DNA from: Azotobacter paspali | GTDB taxonomy: Bacteria; Pseudomonadota; Gammaproteobacteria; Pseudomonadales; Pseudomonadaceae | Reading direction: 5' to 3' (one strand) | Assembly: GCF_042434745.1 (NCBI RefSeq) | Contig: NZ_JBHLSS010000100.1 | DNA length: 64,000 bases | In this document: positions 53,477-61,795 of the stretch, in pieces | Layout of the letters: each line of letters starts with the position of its first letter | Position numbering within the stretch: position 1 is the stretch's first letter | Notes under the pieces: generated by a model | What the model was told of the DNA's origin: nothing | Database searches by the model: none | The model's input: only the letters and a program-made list of their open reading frames with translations | Position numbers and translations under genes: made by a program

Positions 53477-54085
53477 TCAGTCCAGCTCGACGAAGCTCGC
53501 CGGCTGCCGTTGGGTCTCGATTCCGGCGTCGAACAGCAGGTTCACCAGTTCGACCACCATCATCGCGGTCAGCCCCCAGATCTTGTACGGGCCGTAGCGG
53601 TAGCAGGGCACGTACTGGCTGCGCCCCTGGTGGTCGATGCGGTGCGTGGCTTCCCGAGGGCACTCGCAGAAGAACGCCAGGGGCACCGAAAAGACCGAGG
53701 CGATCTCGCCATCGTTGGGCCGGTATTCGACATAGTCGGGCACCAGCGCCACATAGGGCGTCACCAGGATGCCATGAAGAGACACCAGGGGACTGAGCGT
53801 CCCCACCACCTCGACCAGCCCCGGCGGCAGGCCGATTTCCTCCTCCGCTTCGCGCAGGGCGGTATGTACCAGATCGGGATCTTCCGGATCGCGGCGTCCG
53901 CCGGGAAAGGCCACTTCACCGCCATGGGTGGACAAGCCGCTGGCACGCAGGGTCAGCACCAGCTCGGGCTCGTCGCTACGGGTGATCGGCACCAACACCG
54001 CAGCCTCGGGAAAACGCCCGTCGGTCCCCAGGAGACGAGGCGAATGGTTGCGCATGCGTCGGAGCAGATCTTCCTGCATCTTCAT
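53477..54085 (-). CDS. CoA pyrophosphatase-type Nudix hydrolase (NudL-like)
   Basis: Nudix protein of 202 aa of the UPF0035/CoA diphosphatase group. The CoA-type signature LTLRASGLSTHGGEVAFPGG leads directly into the Nudix box GGRRDPEDPD...REAEEEIGL. Such enzymes cleave CoA and acyl-CoA to phosphopantetheines. The ATG at 54085 is divergent from the second Nudix gene 106 bp away. Confidence 0.9.
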   Translation of the reverse strand: MKMQEDLLRRMRNHSPRLLGTDGRFPEAAVLVPITRSDEPELVLTLRASGLSTHGGEVAFPGGRRDPEDPDLVHTALREAEEEIGLPPGLVEVVGTLSPLVSLHGILVTPYVALVPDYVEYRPNDGEIASVFSVPLAFFCECPREATHRIDHQGRSQYVPCYRYGPYKIWGLTAMMVVELVNLLFDAGIETQRQPASFVELD

Positions 54086-54191
54086 CCTCTATCTTTACTC
54101 CATGGGAAAACATCATGACACGAACTACACAACCGGCCCACCTTTCGCCCCGCCAGAGGCAGTCGGTCGACGGCAACCTGCGGGAAATCCC

Positions 54192-54749
54192 ATGAAATTT
54201 TGCAGCCAATGCGGTAGCCCGGTGAGTTGGCAGACGCTCGACGGCGATCATCGACCACGCTTCGTCTGTTCGTCCTGCGGCACCGTGCATTACCAGAACC
54301 CCAGGATAGTGGCCGGTTGCCTGCCGCTCTGGCGCGGGCAGGTACTGCTGTGCCGGCGCGCCATCGAGCCACGCCGCGGCTTCTGGACACTGCCCGGCGG
54401 ATTCCTGGAGAACGGCGAAACCATGAAACAGGGGGCGGCCCGGGAAACCTTGGAAGAAGCCTGCGCGCACGTCGAGCGACTCGAGCTATATACCCTGTTC
54501 GACCTGCCCCACATCGATCAGGTACATGTATTCTTCCGCGCTCGACTGGTCGACACGCGCTTTGCAACAGGCCAGGAAAGCCTGGAAGTACGATTGTTCC
54601 GTGAAGCCGAAATTCCCTGGCGGGAGCTGGCTTTTCCGACCGTCGGTCATACTCTAAAATATTTTTTCGAAGACCGGGTCCGGCAGCTCTACCCGGTGCG
54701 CAACGAGCCGCTTGCACCCCTACCGATGAAACCCTTGGAACGATTCTGA
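54192..54749 (+). CDS. Zinc-ribbon Nudix hydrolase (NudC-like)
   Basis: Nudix hydrolase of 185 aa. A short N-terminal zinc ribbon (C4, C7, C26, C29) precedes the Nudix box GGFLENGE-x7-RETLEEAC (about residues 70-92), intact except that the final Gly is Cys. It resembles the NADH-pyrophosphatase half of NudC and the ADP-ribose pyrophosphatase group; substrate not certain. The start at 54192 was chosen because the zinc ribbon begins there; the upstream open frame overlaps the other Nudix gene. Confidence 0.88.
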   Translation: MKFCSQCGSPVSWQTLDGDHRPRFVCSSCGTVHYQNPRIVAGCLPLWRGQVLLCRRAIEPRRGFWTLPGGFLENGETMKQGAARETLEEACAHVERLELYTLFDLPHIDQVHVFFRARLVDTRFATGQESLEVRLFREAEIPWRELAFPTVGHTLKYFFEDRVRQLYPVRNEPLAPLPMKPLERF

Positions 54750-54769
54750 CTGCAAATATGGAACTTTCG

Positions 54770-55276
54770 ATGCGCTGGTTGCTTGCATCCCTTTGCCTGT
54801 CCGTTGTCGGCCTCTCGCAGGCCAGCGTACCTTCACCCGGAGAGGAACACCGGGTCGTCGACAAGATTCTGGTGGTGAAATCCGAGCGCAAGCTCATGTT
54901 GCTCAGCCGGGGCCAGCCCCTCAAGTCCTACAGGGTTTCCCTGGGCAAGCGGCCGACAGGCCCCAAGCGGCGCGAAGGCGATCAGCGCACTCCGGAAGGC
55001 CTCTACTGGATCGACTGGCGCAAGGCCAGCGACAAGTACAACTTGTCCATGCACATCTCCTACCCCAATATCCGCGACCAGGCCCAGGCCCGTGCGGAGG
55101 GTGTACCGCCCGGCGGCATGATCATGCTCCATGGCACGCCGCTGGATGAAAACTACCCCGAGTGGTACTTCCAAAGCCTAGACTGGACCGAAGGCTGCAT
55201 CGCCATGCGCAACGACGACATCCGCGAGGTCTGGAACCTCGTCAAGGATGGAACCCTAATCGAAATCCGCCCCTGA
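54770..55276 (+). CDS. L,D-transpeptidase (YkuD/ErfK family)
   Basis: Periplasmic protein of 168 aa with signal peptide MRWLLASLCLSVVGLSQA. The YkuD domain has VVKSERKLMLLSRGQPLKSYRVSLG and the active region LHGTP...DWTEGCIAMRNDDIREVW, where the Cys is the nucleophile and the His of LHGTP is retained. Such enzymes form 3-3 cross-links or attach proteins to peptidoglycan. ATG 54770 follows GGAAC; ATG 54758 four codons upstream is the alternative. A strong terminator follows. Confidence 0.87.
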   Translation: MRWLLASLCLSVVGLSQASVPSPGEEHRVVDKILVVKSERKLMLLSRGQPLKSYRVSLGKRPTGPKRREGDQRTPEGLYWIDWRKASDKYNLSMHISYPNIRDQAQARAEGVPPGGMIMLHGTPLDENYPEWYFQSLDWTEGCIAMRNDDIREVWNLVKDGTLIEIRP

Positions 55277-55283
55277 ACCACGA

Positions 55284-55320
55284 AAAAGCCCCGGCTCGTC
55301 GACGACGGGCCGGGGCTTTT
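55284..55320. terminator. Bidirectional terminator
   Basis: AAAAGCCCCGGC (55284-55295) pairs perfectly with 55309-55320; the 13-base loop itself holds CGTCGACG. A and T tracts on both sides serve the rightward transpeptidase gene and the leftward YqfO-like gene. Confidence 0.9.
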
Positions 55321-55337
55321 CTCTTCCCGGAGCGGAA

Positions 55338-55655
55338 TCAGAACGACATATCGGACAACCGCCACACCTCGAAGGCCGGCGTCTCGTAGGGATGCGCCCG
55401 CTTCAGCGCCTCGACAGCGTCATGGATGCGCTCATCGGCGACCACCATCTCCACTTTCCATTCCGCCACTCGCTCCAGCCTGCCGGTTTGTCCCAGGTAG
55501 GGCTGGCTGCCCTCCAGCGGGCGGTACTGCCCTTGCCCCGGAACCTGCCAGCAGCAACTGTCGTAGGCGCCGATGCGCCCTCCGCCGGCGGCAAACACGG
55601 CCTCCTTGACCGTTTCCACATGGCTCTCCGGTACGTAGAAACACAGTTTGTACAT
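55338..55655 (-). CDS. YqfO/NIF3-like small protein
   Basis: Protein of 105 aa corresponding to the PII-like inserted domain of YqfO/NIF3 proteins, occurring alone. Start MYKLCFYVPESHVETVKEAVFAAGGGRIGAYDSC, end AHPYETPAFEVWRL, all characteristic. Function unknown. AGGAGA precedes the ATG at 55655 by 5 bases. It lies downstream of purL on the same strand with 95 bp between. Confidence 0.88.
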   Translation of the reverse strand: MYKLCFYVPESHVETVKEAVFAAGGGRIGAYDSCCWQVPGQGQYRPLEGSQPYLGQTGRLERVAEWKVEMVVADERIHDAVEALKRAHPYETPAFEVWRLSDMSF

Positions 55656-55750
55656 CGGAATCTCCTGAAGCGGGCCGGCCCGGACGGACGGTACGGCGCC
55701 CTGCGATAGCGGGGCGACCGAACCCTCCAAAAAACCGCAGTACCGCCCGG

Positions 55751-58700
55751 TCAGCCCACCCAGACCCGGGCATTGCGGAATATCCGCAGCCAACCGGCGT
55801 CCTCCTGCCAGGCATCCGGACGCCAGGAGTTCTGCACGGCGCGGAACACCCGCTCCGGGTGCGGCATCATGATGGTCACCCGGCCATCGCGACTGGACAG
55901 CCCGGTTATGCCTCGCGGCGAGCCGTTGGGGTTGGCCGGATAGCGCTCGGTGACTTTGCCGTGATTGTCGACGAAGCGCAGTGCCACGCAGCCGGACAGA
56001 TCGGCCCCGAGCAAGGCCTCCTCGTTCTCGAACTCGGCATGCCCCTCGCCATGGGCGATGGCGATCGGCAGACGCGAACCGGCCATGCCCTGCAGGAAGA
56101 TCGAGGCCGACTCCTGCACCTGCACCATGGCCACCCGCGCCTCGAACTGTTCCGAACGGTTGCGCACGAAATGCGGCCAGAATTCGCTGCCGGGAATCAG
56201 TTCGTGCAAGTTGGACATCATCTGGCAGCCGTTGCACACGCCAAGGGCGAAGCTGTCCTTGCGCTCGAAGAAAGCCTGGAAGGCATCGCGGGCGCGAGCG
56301 TTGAACAGAATCGACTTGGCCCAGCCCTCGCCGGCGCCGAGCACGTCGCCGTAGGAGAAGCCGCCACAGGCCGCCAGCCCCTTGAATTCGGCGAGATCGA
56401 TGCGCCCGGCGAGGATGTCGCTCATGTGCACGTCGATCGCGGCGAAGCCGGCGCGGTCGAAAGCCGCCGCCATCTCCACCTGGCCGTTGACGCCCTGCTC
56501 GCGCAGGATCGCCACCTTCGGACGCACGCCTTTCTTGATATGGGGCACGGCGATGTCCTGCTCCACATCGAAGGAGAGCTGCACCGACAGGCCGGGGTCG
56601 TCCTCCTCGAGAATGCCGTCGAACTCCTGGTCGGCGCAGTCGGCGTTGTCGCGCAGGCGCTGGATGCGGTAGCTGGTCTCGCTCCACTGACGCTGCAGCA
56701 CCCGGCGCTCGGTAGCGAACACCGACTCGCCGTTGAAACCGATGGCTACCTCGGCGCCATTGATCGGCCGGCCGATCACCGCCACGCAGTCGCCCAGACC
56801 GGCGGCACTGAACTGCGCCAGCACTTGCGGAGTGGCATCCTGGCGCACCTGGATCACCGCCCCCAGTTCCTCGCTGAACAGCACGCCGGCCAGTTCGTCG
56901 CGACCGTCGGCCAAGCCATCGAGGTCAAGACTCAGGCCACAGTGGCCGGCGAAGGCCATCTCCAGCACGGTGACGAGCAGGCCGCCGTCGGAGCGGTCGT
57001 GGTAGGCCAGCAGGTGGCCGTCGGCGTTCAATCCCTGGATCACCTCGAAAAAGGCCCTGAGGTCCTCGGCATCGTCGATATCCGGCACCTCGCGACCGAG
57101 CTTGCCGTACACCTGGGCGAGAATGGAGCCGCCCAGGCGATTCCGGCTGCGTCCCAGGTCGATCAGGACCAGGTCGGTCTCGCCCTTGTCGAGACGCAAT
57201 TGCGGGGTCAGGGTGCGCCGCACGTCCCGCACCGGGGCGAAGCCGGAGACGATCAGCGACAACGGCGCGGTAACGCTCTTCTCCTCGCCCGCCTCCTGCC
57301 AGCGGGTCTTCATCGACATGGAATCCTTGCCCACCGGGATGGTGATGCCGAGCGCCGGACACAGCTCCATGCCGACCGCCTTCACGGTGTCGTACAGACG
57401 TGCGTCTTCGCCCGGATGGCCGGCGGCGGCCATCCAGTTGGCCGACAGCCTGACATCGGAGATCTTCCCGATGCTCGCCGCCGCCAGGTTGGTGAGGGTC
57501 TCGCCGATGGCCATGCGCCCGGAGGCCGGGGCATCCAGCAGGGCCAGCGGGGTGCGCTCGCCCATCGCCATGGCCTCGCCGGTGTAGACATCGAAGCTGG
57601 TCGCGGTCACCGCGCAATCGGCCACCGGCACCTGCCATGGACCGACCATCTGGTCGCGAGCCACCAGTCCGGTGATCGAACGATCGCCGATGGTGATCAG
57701 GAAACTCTTGCTGGCCACCGCCGGATGGCGCAGTACACGGGAAACCGCCTCCGCGATATCCAGCCCGTCGGCGGCGAAGTCGTCGCCCTGCCCGGCCTCG
57801 CGCACGACGCTGCGGTGCATGCGCGGCGGCTTGCCGAGCAGCACTTCGAGCGGCATGTCCACGGCATCGTTGGCGAAATGGCTGTCGGCCACCGTCAGCC
57901 GAGGCTCCTCGGTGGCCTCGCCGACCACCGCGAAGGGGCAACGCTCGCGTTCGCAGATGACCTTGAAGCGCTCGAAGTCGGCGGCATCCACGGCGAGCAC
58001 GTAACGCTCCTGGGACTCGTTGCACCAGATTTCCAGCGGACTCATGCCGGGCTCGGCGTTGGGCACGTTGCGCAGCTCGAAGCGACCGCCACGTCCGCCG
58101 TCGTTGACCAGTTCGGGAAAGGCGTTGGACAGACCGCCGGCGCCGACGTCGTGGATGAAGCGGATCGGGTTGGCCTCGCCCAGTTGCCAGCAGCGATCGA
58201 TGACTTCCTGGCAGCGGCGCTCCATTTCCGGGTTGTCGCGTTGCACCGAGGCGAAGTCCAGGTCCGCCGAACTGGTGCCGGTGGCCATCGAGGAAGCCGC
58301 GCCGCCGCCCAGACCGATCAGCATGGCCGGACCGCCCAGCACGATCAGCTTGGCGCCGACTGGAATCTCGCCCTTCTGCACGTGCTCGGCACGGATGTTG
58401 CCCATGCCGCCGGCGAGCATGATCGGCTTGTGGTAGCCGCGCACTTCCGCGCCGCGCGGACTGCCGACCCGTTGTTCGAAGGTACGGAAATAGCCGGTCA
58501 GCGCCGGCCGACCGAACTCGTTGTTGAAAGCCGCGCCGCCGAGCGGGCCTTCGATCATGATGTCCAGGGCGCCAACGATGCGCTCGGGCTTGCCGTAGGG
58601 CTCTTCCCAGGGCTGCTCGAAGCCCGGGATGTTCAGGTTGGAAACGCTGAAACCGGTCAGGCCGGCCTTTGGCTTGGCACCGCGGCCGGTGGCGCCCTCG

Positions 58701-59647
58701 TCGCGGATCTCGCCGCCGGAACCGGTGGAGGCGCCGGGGAAGGGCGCGATGGCGGTCGGGTGGTTGTGGGTTTCCACCTTCATCAGGATATGCACCGGCT
58801 CCTGGCTGGTGCCGTACTGACGGGTTTCGGGATCGGGGAAATAGCGCCCGGCGGTGAAGCCCTCGATCACCGCGGCATTGTCACTGTAGGCGGAAAGCAC
58901 GCCTTCGCAGTGCAGCTCGTAGGTGTTCTTGATCATGCCGAACAGGGACTTTTCCTGGGCCTGTCCGTCGATGTCCCAACTGGCGTTGAAGATCTTGTGC
59001 CGACAGTGCTCGGAGTTGGCCTGGGCGAACATCATCAGTTCGACGTCGTGGGGGTTGCGTCCCAACTCGGTGAAGCTGCCGAGCAGATAGTCGATCTCGT
59101 CCTCGGCCAGGGCCAGTCCCAGCTCGACGTTGGCCCGAGCCAGGGCCGCCCGCCCACCACCGAGCACGTCGACCGCGCTCAGCGGCCTGGGCTGCGCGTG
59201 GCTGAACAGGCCGGCAGCCTGCTCCAGGTCGTCCAGCACCATCTGGGTCATGCGGTCGTGCAAGGCCGCGGCGACGACCTGCGCGTCGGCCTCGGACAGT
59301 TCGCCGGCGACATGGTAGGCGATGCCGCGCTCGAGGCGCTCGACCTTGGCCAGGCCGCAGTTGCGGGCGATGTCGGTGGCCTTGCTCGACCAGGGCGAAA
59401 TGGTGCCGAAACGCGGCAGGACCAGGAACAGTCGGCCGGCAGGCTCCTGCACCGGCACGCCGGGCCCGTACTCGAGCAGACGGGCCAGCACTTTCTCCTC
59501 GTCGCCGTGAAGGGCGGCGCTCACCTCGGCGAAGTGAGCAAACTCGGCATACAGCCCGCTGACGGCGGGGACCTTCTGGGTCAACTGATCGAGCAGCTTG
59601 CCATGACGGAAGGAGGAAAGGGCGGGAGCGCCGCGCAGGATCAACAT
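55751..59647 (-). CDS. purL: Phosphoribosylformylglycinamidine synthase PurL
   Basis: Large single-chain FGAM synthetase, 1298 aa. It has an N-terminal PurS-like region, a linker, two AIRS-type ATP-grasp-like halves (VETHNHPTAIAPFPGASTG; MKTRWQEAGEE, SLIVSGFAPV) and a C-terminal class I glutamine amidotransferase with nucleophile Cys in LGVCNGCQM and His/Glu in the C-terminal third. The ATG at 59647 gives the normal family length; 14 further codons upstream are open. Confidence 0.97.
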   Translation of the reverse strand: MLILRGAPALSSFRHGKLLDQLTQKVPAVSGLYAEFAHFAEVSAALHGDEEKVLARLLEYGPGVPVQEPAGRLFLVLPRFGTISPWSSKATDIARNCGLAKVERLERGIAYHVAGELSEADAQVVAAALHDRMTQMVLDDLEQAAGLFSHAQPRPLSAVDVLGGGRAALARANVELGLALAEDEIDYLLGSFTELGRNPHDVELMMFAQANSEHCRHKIFNASWDIDGQAQEKSLFGMIKNTYELHCEGVLSAYSDNAAVIEGFTAGRYFPDPETRQYGTSQEPVHILMKVETHNHPTAIAPFPGASTGSGGEIRDEGATGRGAKPKAGLTGFSVSNLNIPGFEQPWEEPYGKPERIVGALDIMIEGPLGGAAFNNEFGRPALTGYFRTFEQRVGSPRGAEVRGYHKPIMLAGGMGNIRAEHVQKGEIPVGAKLIVLGGPAMLIGLGGGAASSMATGTSSADLDFASVQRDNPEMERRCQEVIDRCWQLGEANPIRFIHDVGAGGLSNAFPELVNDGGRGGRFELRNVPNAEPGMSPLEIWCNESQERYVLAVDAADFERFKVICERERCPFAVVGEATEEPRLTVADSHFANDAVDMPLEVLLGKPPRMHRSVVREAGQGDDFAADGLDIAEAVSRVLRHPAVASKSFLITIGDRSITGLVARDQMVGPWQVPVADCAVTATSFDVYTGEAMAMGERTPLALLDAPASGRMAIGETLTNLAAASIGKISDVRLSANWMAAAGHPGEDARLYDTVKAVGMELCPALGITIPVGKDSMSMKTRWQEAGEEKSVTAPLSLIVSGFAPVRDVRRTLTPQLRLDKGETDLVLIDLGRSRNRLGGSILAQVYGKLGREVPDIDDAEDLRAFFEVIQGLNADGHLLAYHDRSDGGLLVTVLEMAFAGHCGLSLDLDGLADGRDELAGVLFSEELGAVIQVRQDATPQVLAQFSAAGLGDCVAVIGRPINGAEVAIGFNGESVFATERRVLQRQWSETSYRIQRLRDNADCADQEFDGILEEDDPGLSVQLSFDVEQDIAVPHIKKGVRPKVAILREQGVNGQVEMAAAFDRAGFAAIDVHMSDILAGRIDLAEFKGLAACGGFSYGDVLGAGEGWAKSILFNARARDAFQAFFERKDSFALGVCNGCQMMSNLHELIPGSEFWPHFVRNRSEQFEARVAMVQVQESASIFLQGMAGSRLPIAIAHGEGHAEFENEEALLGADLSGCVALRFVDNHGKVTERYPANPNGSPRGITGLSSRDGRVTIMMPHPERVFRAVQNSWRPDAWQEDAGWLRIFRNARVWVG

Positions 59648-59797
59648 CGTCGGAACAGCCTCGAAGGGGGGAGCAGAGAAGCCGTTCATTCTACTCCATG
59701 GCGCCGCCGGACGCTAAGAACGCCGGCAGGCAGGCCCACACCCGGCAGCACACCGACGGCCGAGCCACCCGCCTGCCGAATTGCGTATACTACGCCG

Positions 59798-61264
59798 ATG
59801 ACCGACCGAACCGCGCTCCGCGGGCGCCGCGCCCACCGCCGGCTGTTGCCGACCTTACTTTTCCTGATGCTCATGGGTTGCAGCGAGTCTCCCCGGCCGT
59901 CGACCCTCCAGCGCGTACAGGAAGAGGGTGTATTGCGGGTCGTCACCCGCAATAGCCCGGCCACCTACTTCCAGGACCGCAACGGCGAAACCGGCTTCGA
60001 GTACGAACTGGTCAAGCGTTTCGCCGACGATCTGGGAGTCAGCCTGCGGATCGAGACTGCGGACAACTTCGGCGCCATCTTCTCCCGGCTCAACCAGCCC
60101 GGCGGCCCGGAGCTGGCCACGCCCGGCCTGATCCCCAGCGCATCCCACAGCCATCTGGCGCTGTTCTCCCGGCCCTACATGGAGGTCACCCCACAAGTCG
60201 TCTACCGCAACGGCCAACGCCGCCCCACCCGTCCGCAGGATCTGGTCGGTAAGCGCATCCTGGTCCTTGAAGGCAGCAGCCATGCCGACCAATTGGCGGA
60301 GATCAAGCGGCAATTGCCGGAACTCAAATACGAGGAAACCGCCGAGTTGGAAATCGCCGACCTGCTGCACATGGTCGACGAGGGCCAGATCGATGCGACC
60401 CTGGTCGACTCCAACGAGCTGGCGATGAATCAGGTGTATTTTCCCAATGTGCGCGTGGCCTTCGACTTGGGCGATGCTCGCGCGCTGAGCTGGGCGGTGG
60501 CCGCCGGCAGCGATCGCAGCCTACTGGAAAAGGTCGATGCCTTCCTCGCCCGGGCCCAGAAGAAGGGCCTCCTGCAGCAGTTGAAGGAGCGCTATTACGG
60601 GCATGTCGAAGTGCTCGGCTATGTCGGCGCCTACACCTTCGCCCAGCACCTGCAGCAGCGCCTGCCACGCTACGAACGACAGTTCCGCGAGGCCGCCAAG
60701 AAGCACGGGATCGACTGGCGCCTGCTGGCCGCCATCGGCTACCAGGAGTCCCAGTGGCAGCCCAGCGCCACCTCCAAGACCGGGGTCCGCGGCCTGATGA
60801 TGCTCACCCAGCGCACCGCCGAGGCGATGGGCGTGGCCAACCGCCTCGACCCCAAGCAAAGCATCCACGGCGGCGCCAAATATTTCGTCCATGTCCACCA
60901 GAGCCTGCCGGAAAGCATCCGCGAACCCGACCGCAGTTGGTTCGCCCTGGCCGCCTACAACATCGGCAGCGGCCACCTGGACGACGCTCGCAAACTGGCT
61001 AAGGTGGCGGGCCTGAACCCGAACAAATGGCTGGATGTGAAAAAGATGCTGCCGCGCCTGGCGGAGAAGAAGTGGTACGGCAAGACCCGCTACGGCTATG
61101 CGCGCGGTGGCGAGCCGGTGCACTTCGTCGCCAACATCCGCCGCTATTACGACATCCTCACCTGGGTGACCCAGCCACAGATGGAAGGCTCGCGCATCGC
61201 CGAAAGCGGCCTGCACGTACCCGGCTTGCCGAAAAAGCCACCGGCCGCGAAGCCACCGCTGTAG
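59798..61264 (+). CDS. mltF: Membrane-bound lytic murein transglycosylase F
   Basis: Outer-membrane lipoprotein of 488 aa. The lipobox ends LMGC (Cys28). A periplasmic solute-binding (SBP_bac_3) domain, about 40-265, regulates the C-terminal SLT transglycosylase domain (about 290-440) with catalytic Glu317 in GYQESQWQP. The frame is open upstream across the whole antisense of purL, but similarity and the signal start at 59798. A TATACT box lies at 59786-59791, only 6 bases before the ATG. Confidence 0.95.
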   Translation: MTDRTALRGRRAHRRLLPTLLFLMLMGCSESPRPSTLQRVQEEGVLRVVTRNSPATYFQDRNGETGFEYELVKRFADDLGVSLRIETADNFGAIFSRLNQPGGPELATPGLIPSASHSHLALFSRPYMEVTPQVVYRNGQRRPTRPQDLVGKRILVLEGSSHADQLAEIKRQLPELKYEETAELEIADLLHMVDEGQIDATLVDSNELAMNQVYFPNVRVAFDLGDARALSWAVAAGSDRSLLEKVDAFLARAQKKGLLQQLKERYYGHVEVLGYVGAYTFAQHLQQRLPRYERQFREAAKKHGIDWRLLAAIGYQESQWQPSATSKTGVRGLMMLTQRTAEAMGVANRLDPKQSIHGGAKYFVHVHQSLPESIREPDRSWFALAAYNIGSGHLDDARKLAKVAGLNPNKWLDVKKMLPRLAEKKWYGKTRYGYARGGEPVHFVANIRRYYDILTWVTQPQMEGSRIAESGLHVPGLPKKPPAAKPPL

Positions 61265-61276
61265 AGCGCGGCGATT

Positions 61277-61753
61277 TCAACCGCGCCGCGCCTTGAAGAA
61301 GGCCTTGAGGATCGCTCCACACTCCTCCGCCAGCAGCCCGCCCTCGACCAGCACCCGGTGGTTGAGGAAATCCTGGGCAAAGAAATCGCCGCGGCTGACC
61401 GCCACGCCGGCGCGCGGCTCGCTGGCGCCGAACACCACCCGGGCGATGCGCGCATGGACGATCAGCCCGGCGCACATGCTGCAGGGCTCCAGCGTCACGT
61501 ACAAGGTGCTGCCGGGCAGCCGGTAGTTGTCCAGCACGGCGGCGGCGGCGCGGATCGCCACCATTTCGGCATGGGCGCTGGGATCGCGACGGGAGATCGG
61601 GCAATTGAAGCCGCGCCCGACGATCTCGCCACCCCACACCAGCACGGCGCCCACCGGTACCTCGCCCAGCCCGGCGCCTTCGGCGGCCAGGATTAGCGCC
61701 TCGCGCATGAAATGTTCGTCCTGACTACGGTCGATGATCTGCGGGACTTTCAT
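61277..61753 (-). CDS. tadA: tRNA-specific adenosine deaminase TadA
   Basis: Deaminates A34 to inosine in tRNA-Arg(ACG), 158 aa. Zinc and catalytic residues are H61-A-E63 (SAHAEMV) and C91-x2-C94 (EPCSMC). The ATG at 61753 begins MKVPQIIDRSQDEHFM; a TTG two codons earlier is unlikely. Converges with mltF, 12 bp between the stops. Confidence 0.96.
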   Translation of the reverse strand: MKVPQIIDRSQDEHFMREALILAAEGAGLGEVPVGAVLVWGGEIVGRGFNCPISRRDPSAHAEMVAIRAAAAVLDNYRLPGSTLYVTLEPCSMCAGLIVHARIARVVFGASEPRAGVAVSRGDFFAQDFLNHRVLVEGGLLAEECGAILKAFFKARRG

Positions 61754-61795
61754 GAACAAGCATCGGATCGAAAAAGGGAGATGAAGGTTATCGCC

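Noticed and set aside
55859..59797. Long ORF antisense to purL as a real N-terminal extension of mltF
   Set aside because: MltF has its lipoprotein signal at 59798 onward; the upstream peptide has no resemblance to known domains and mirrors purL codon bias.
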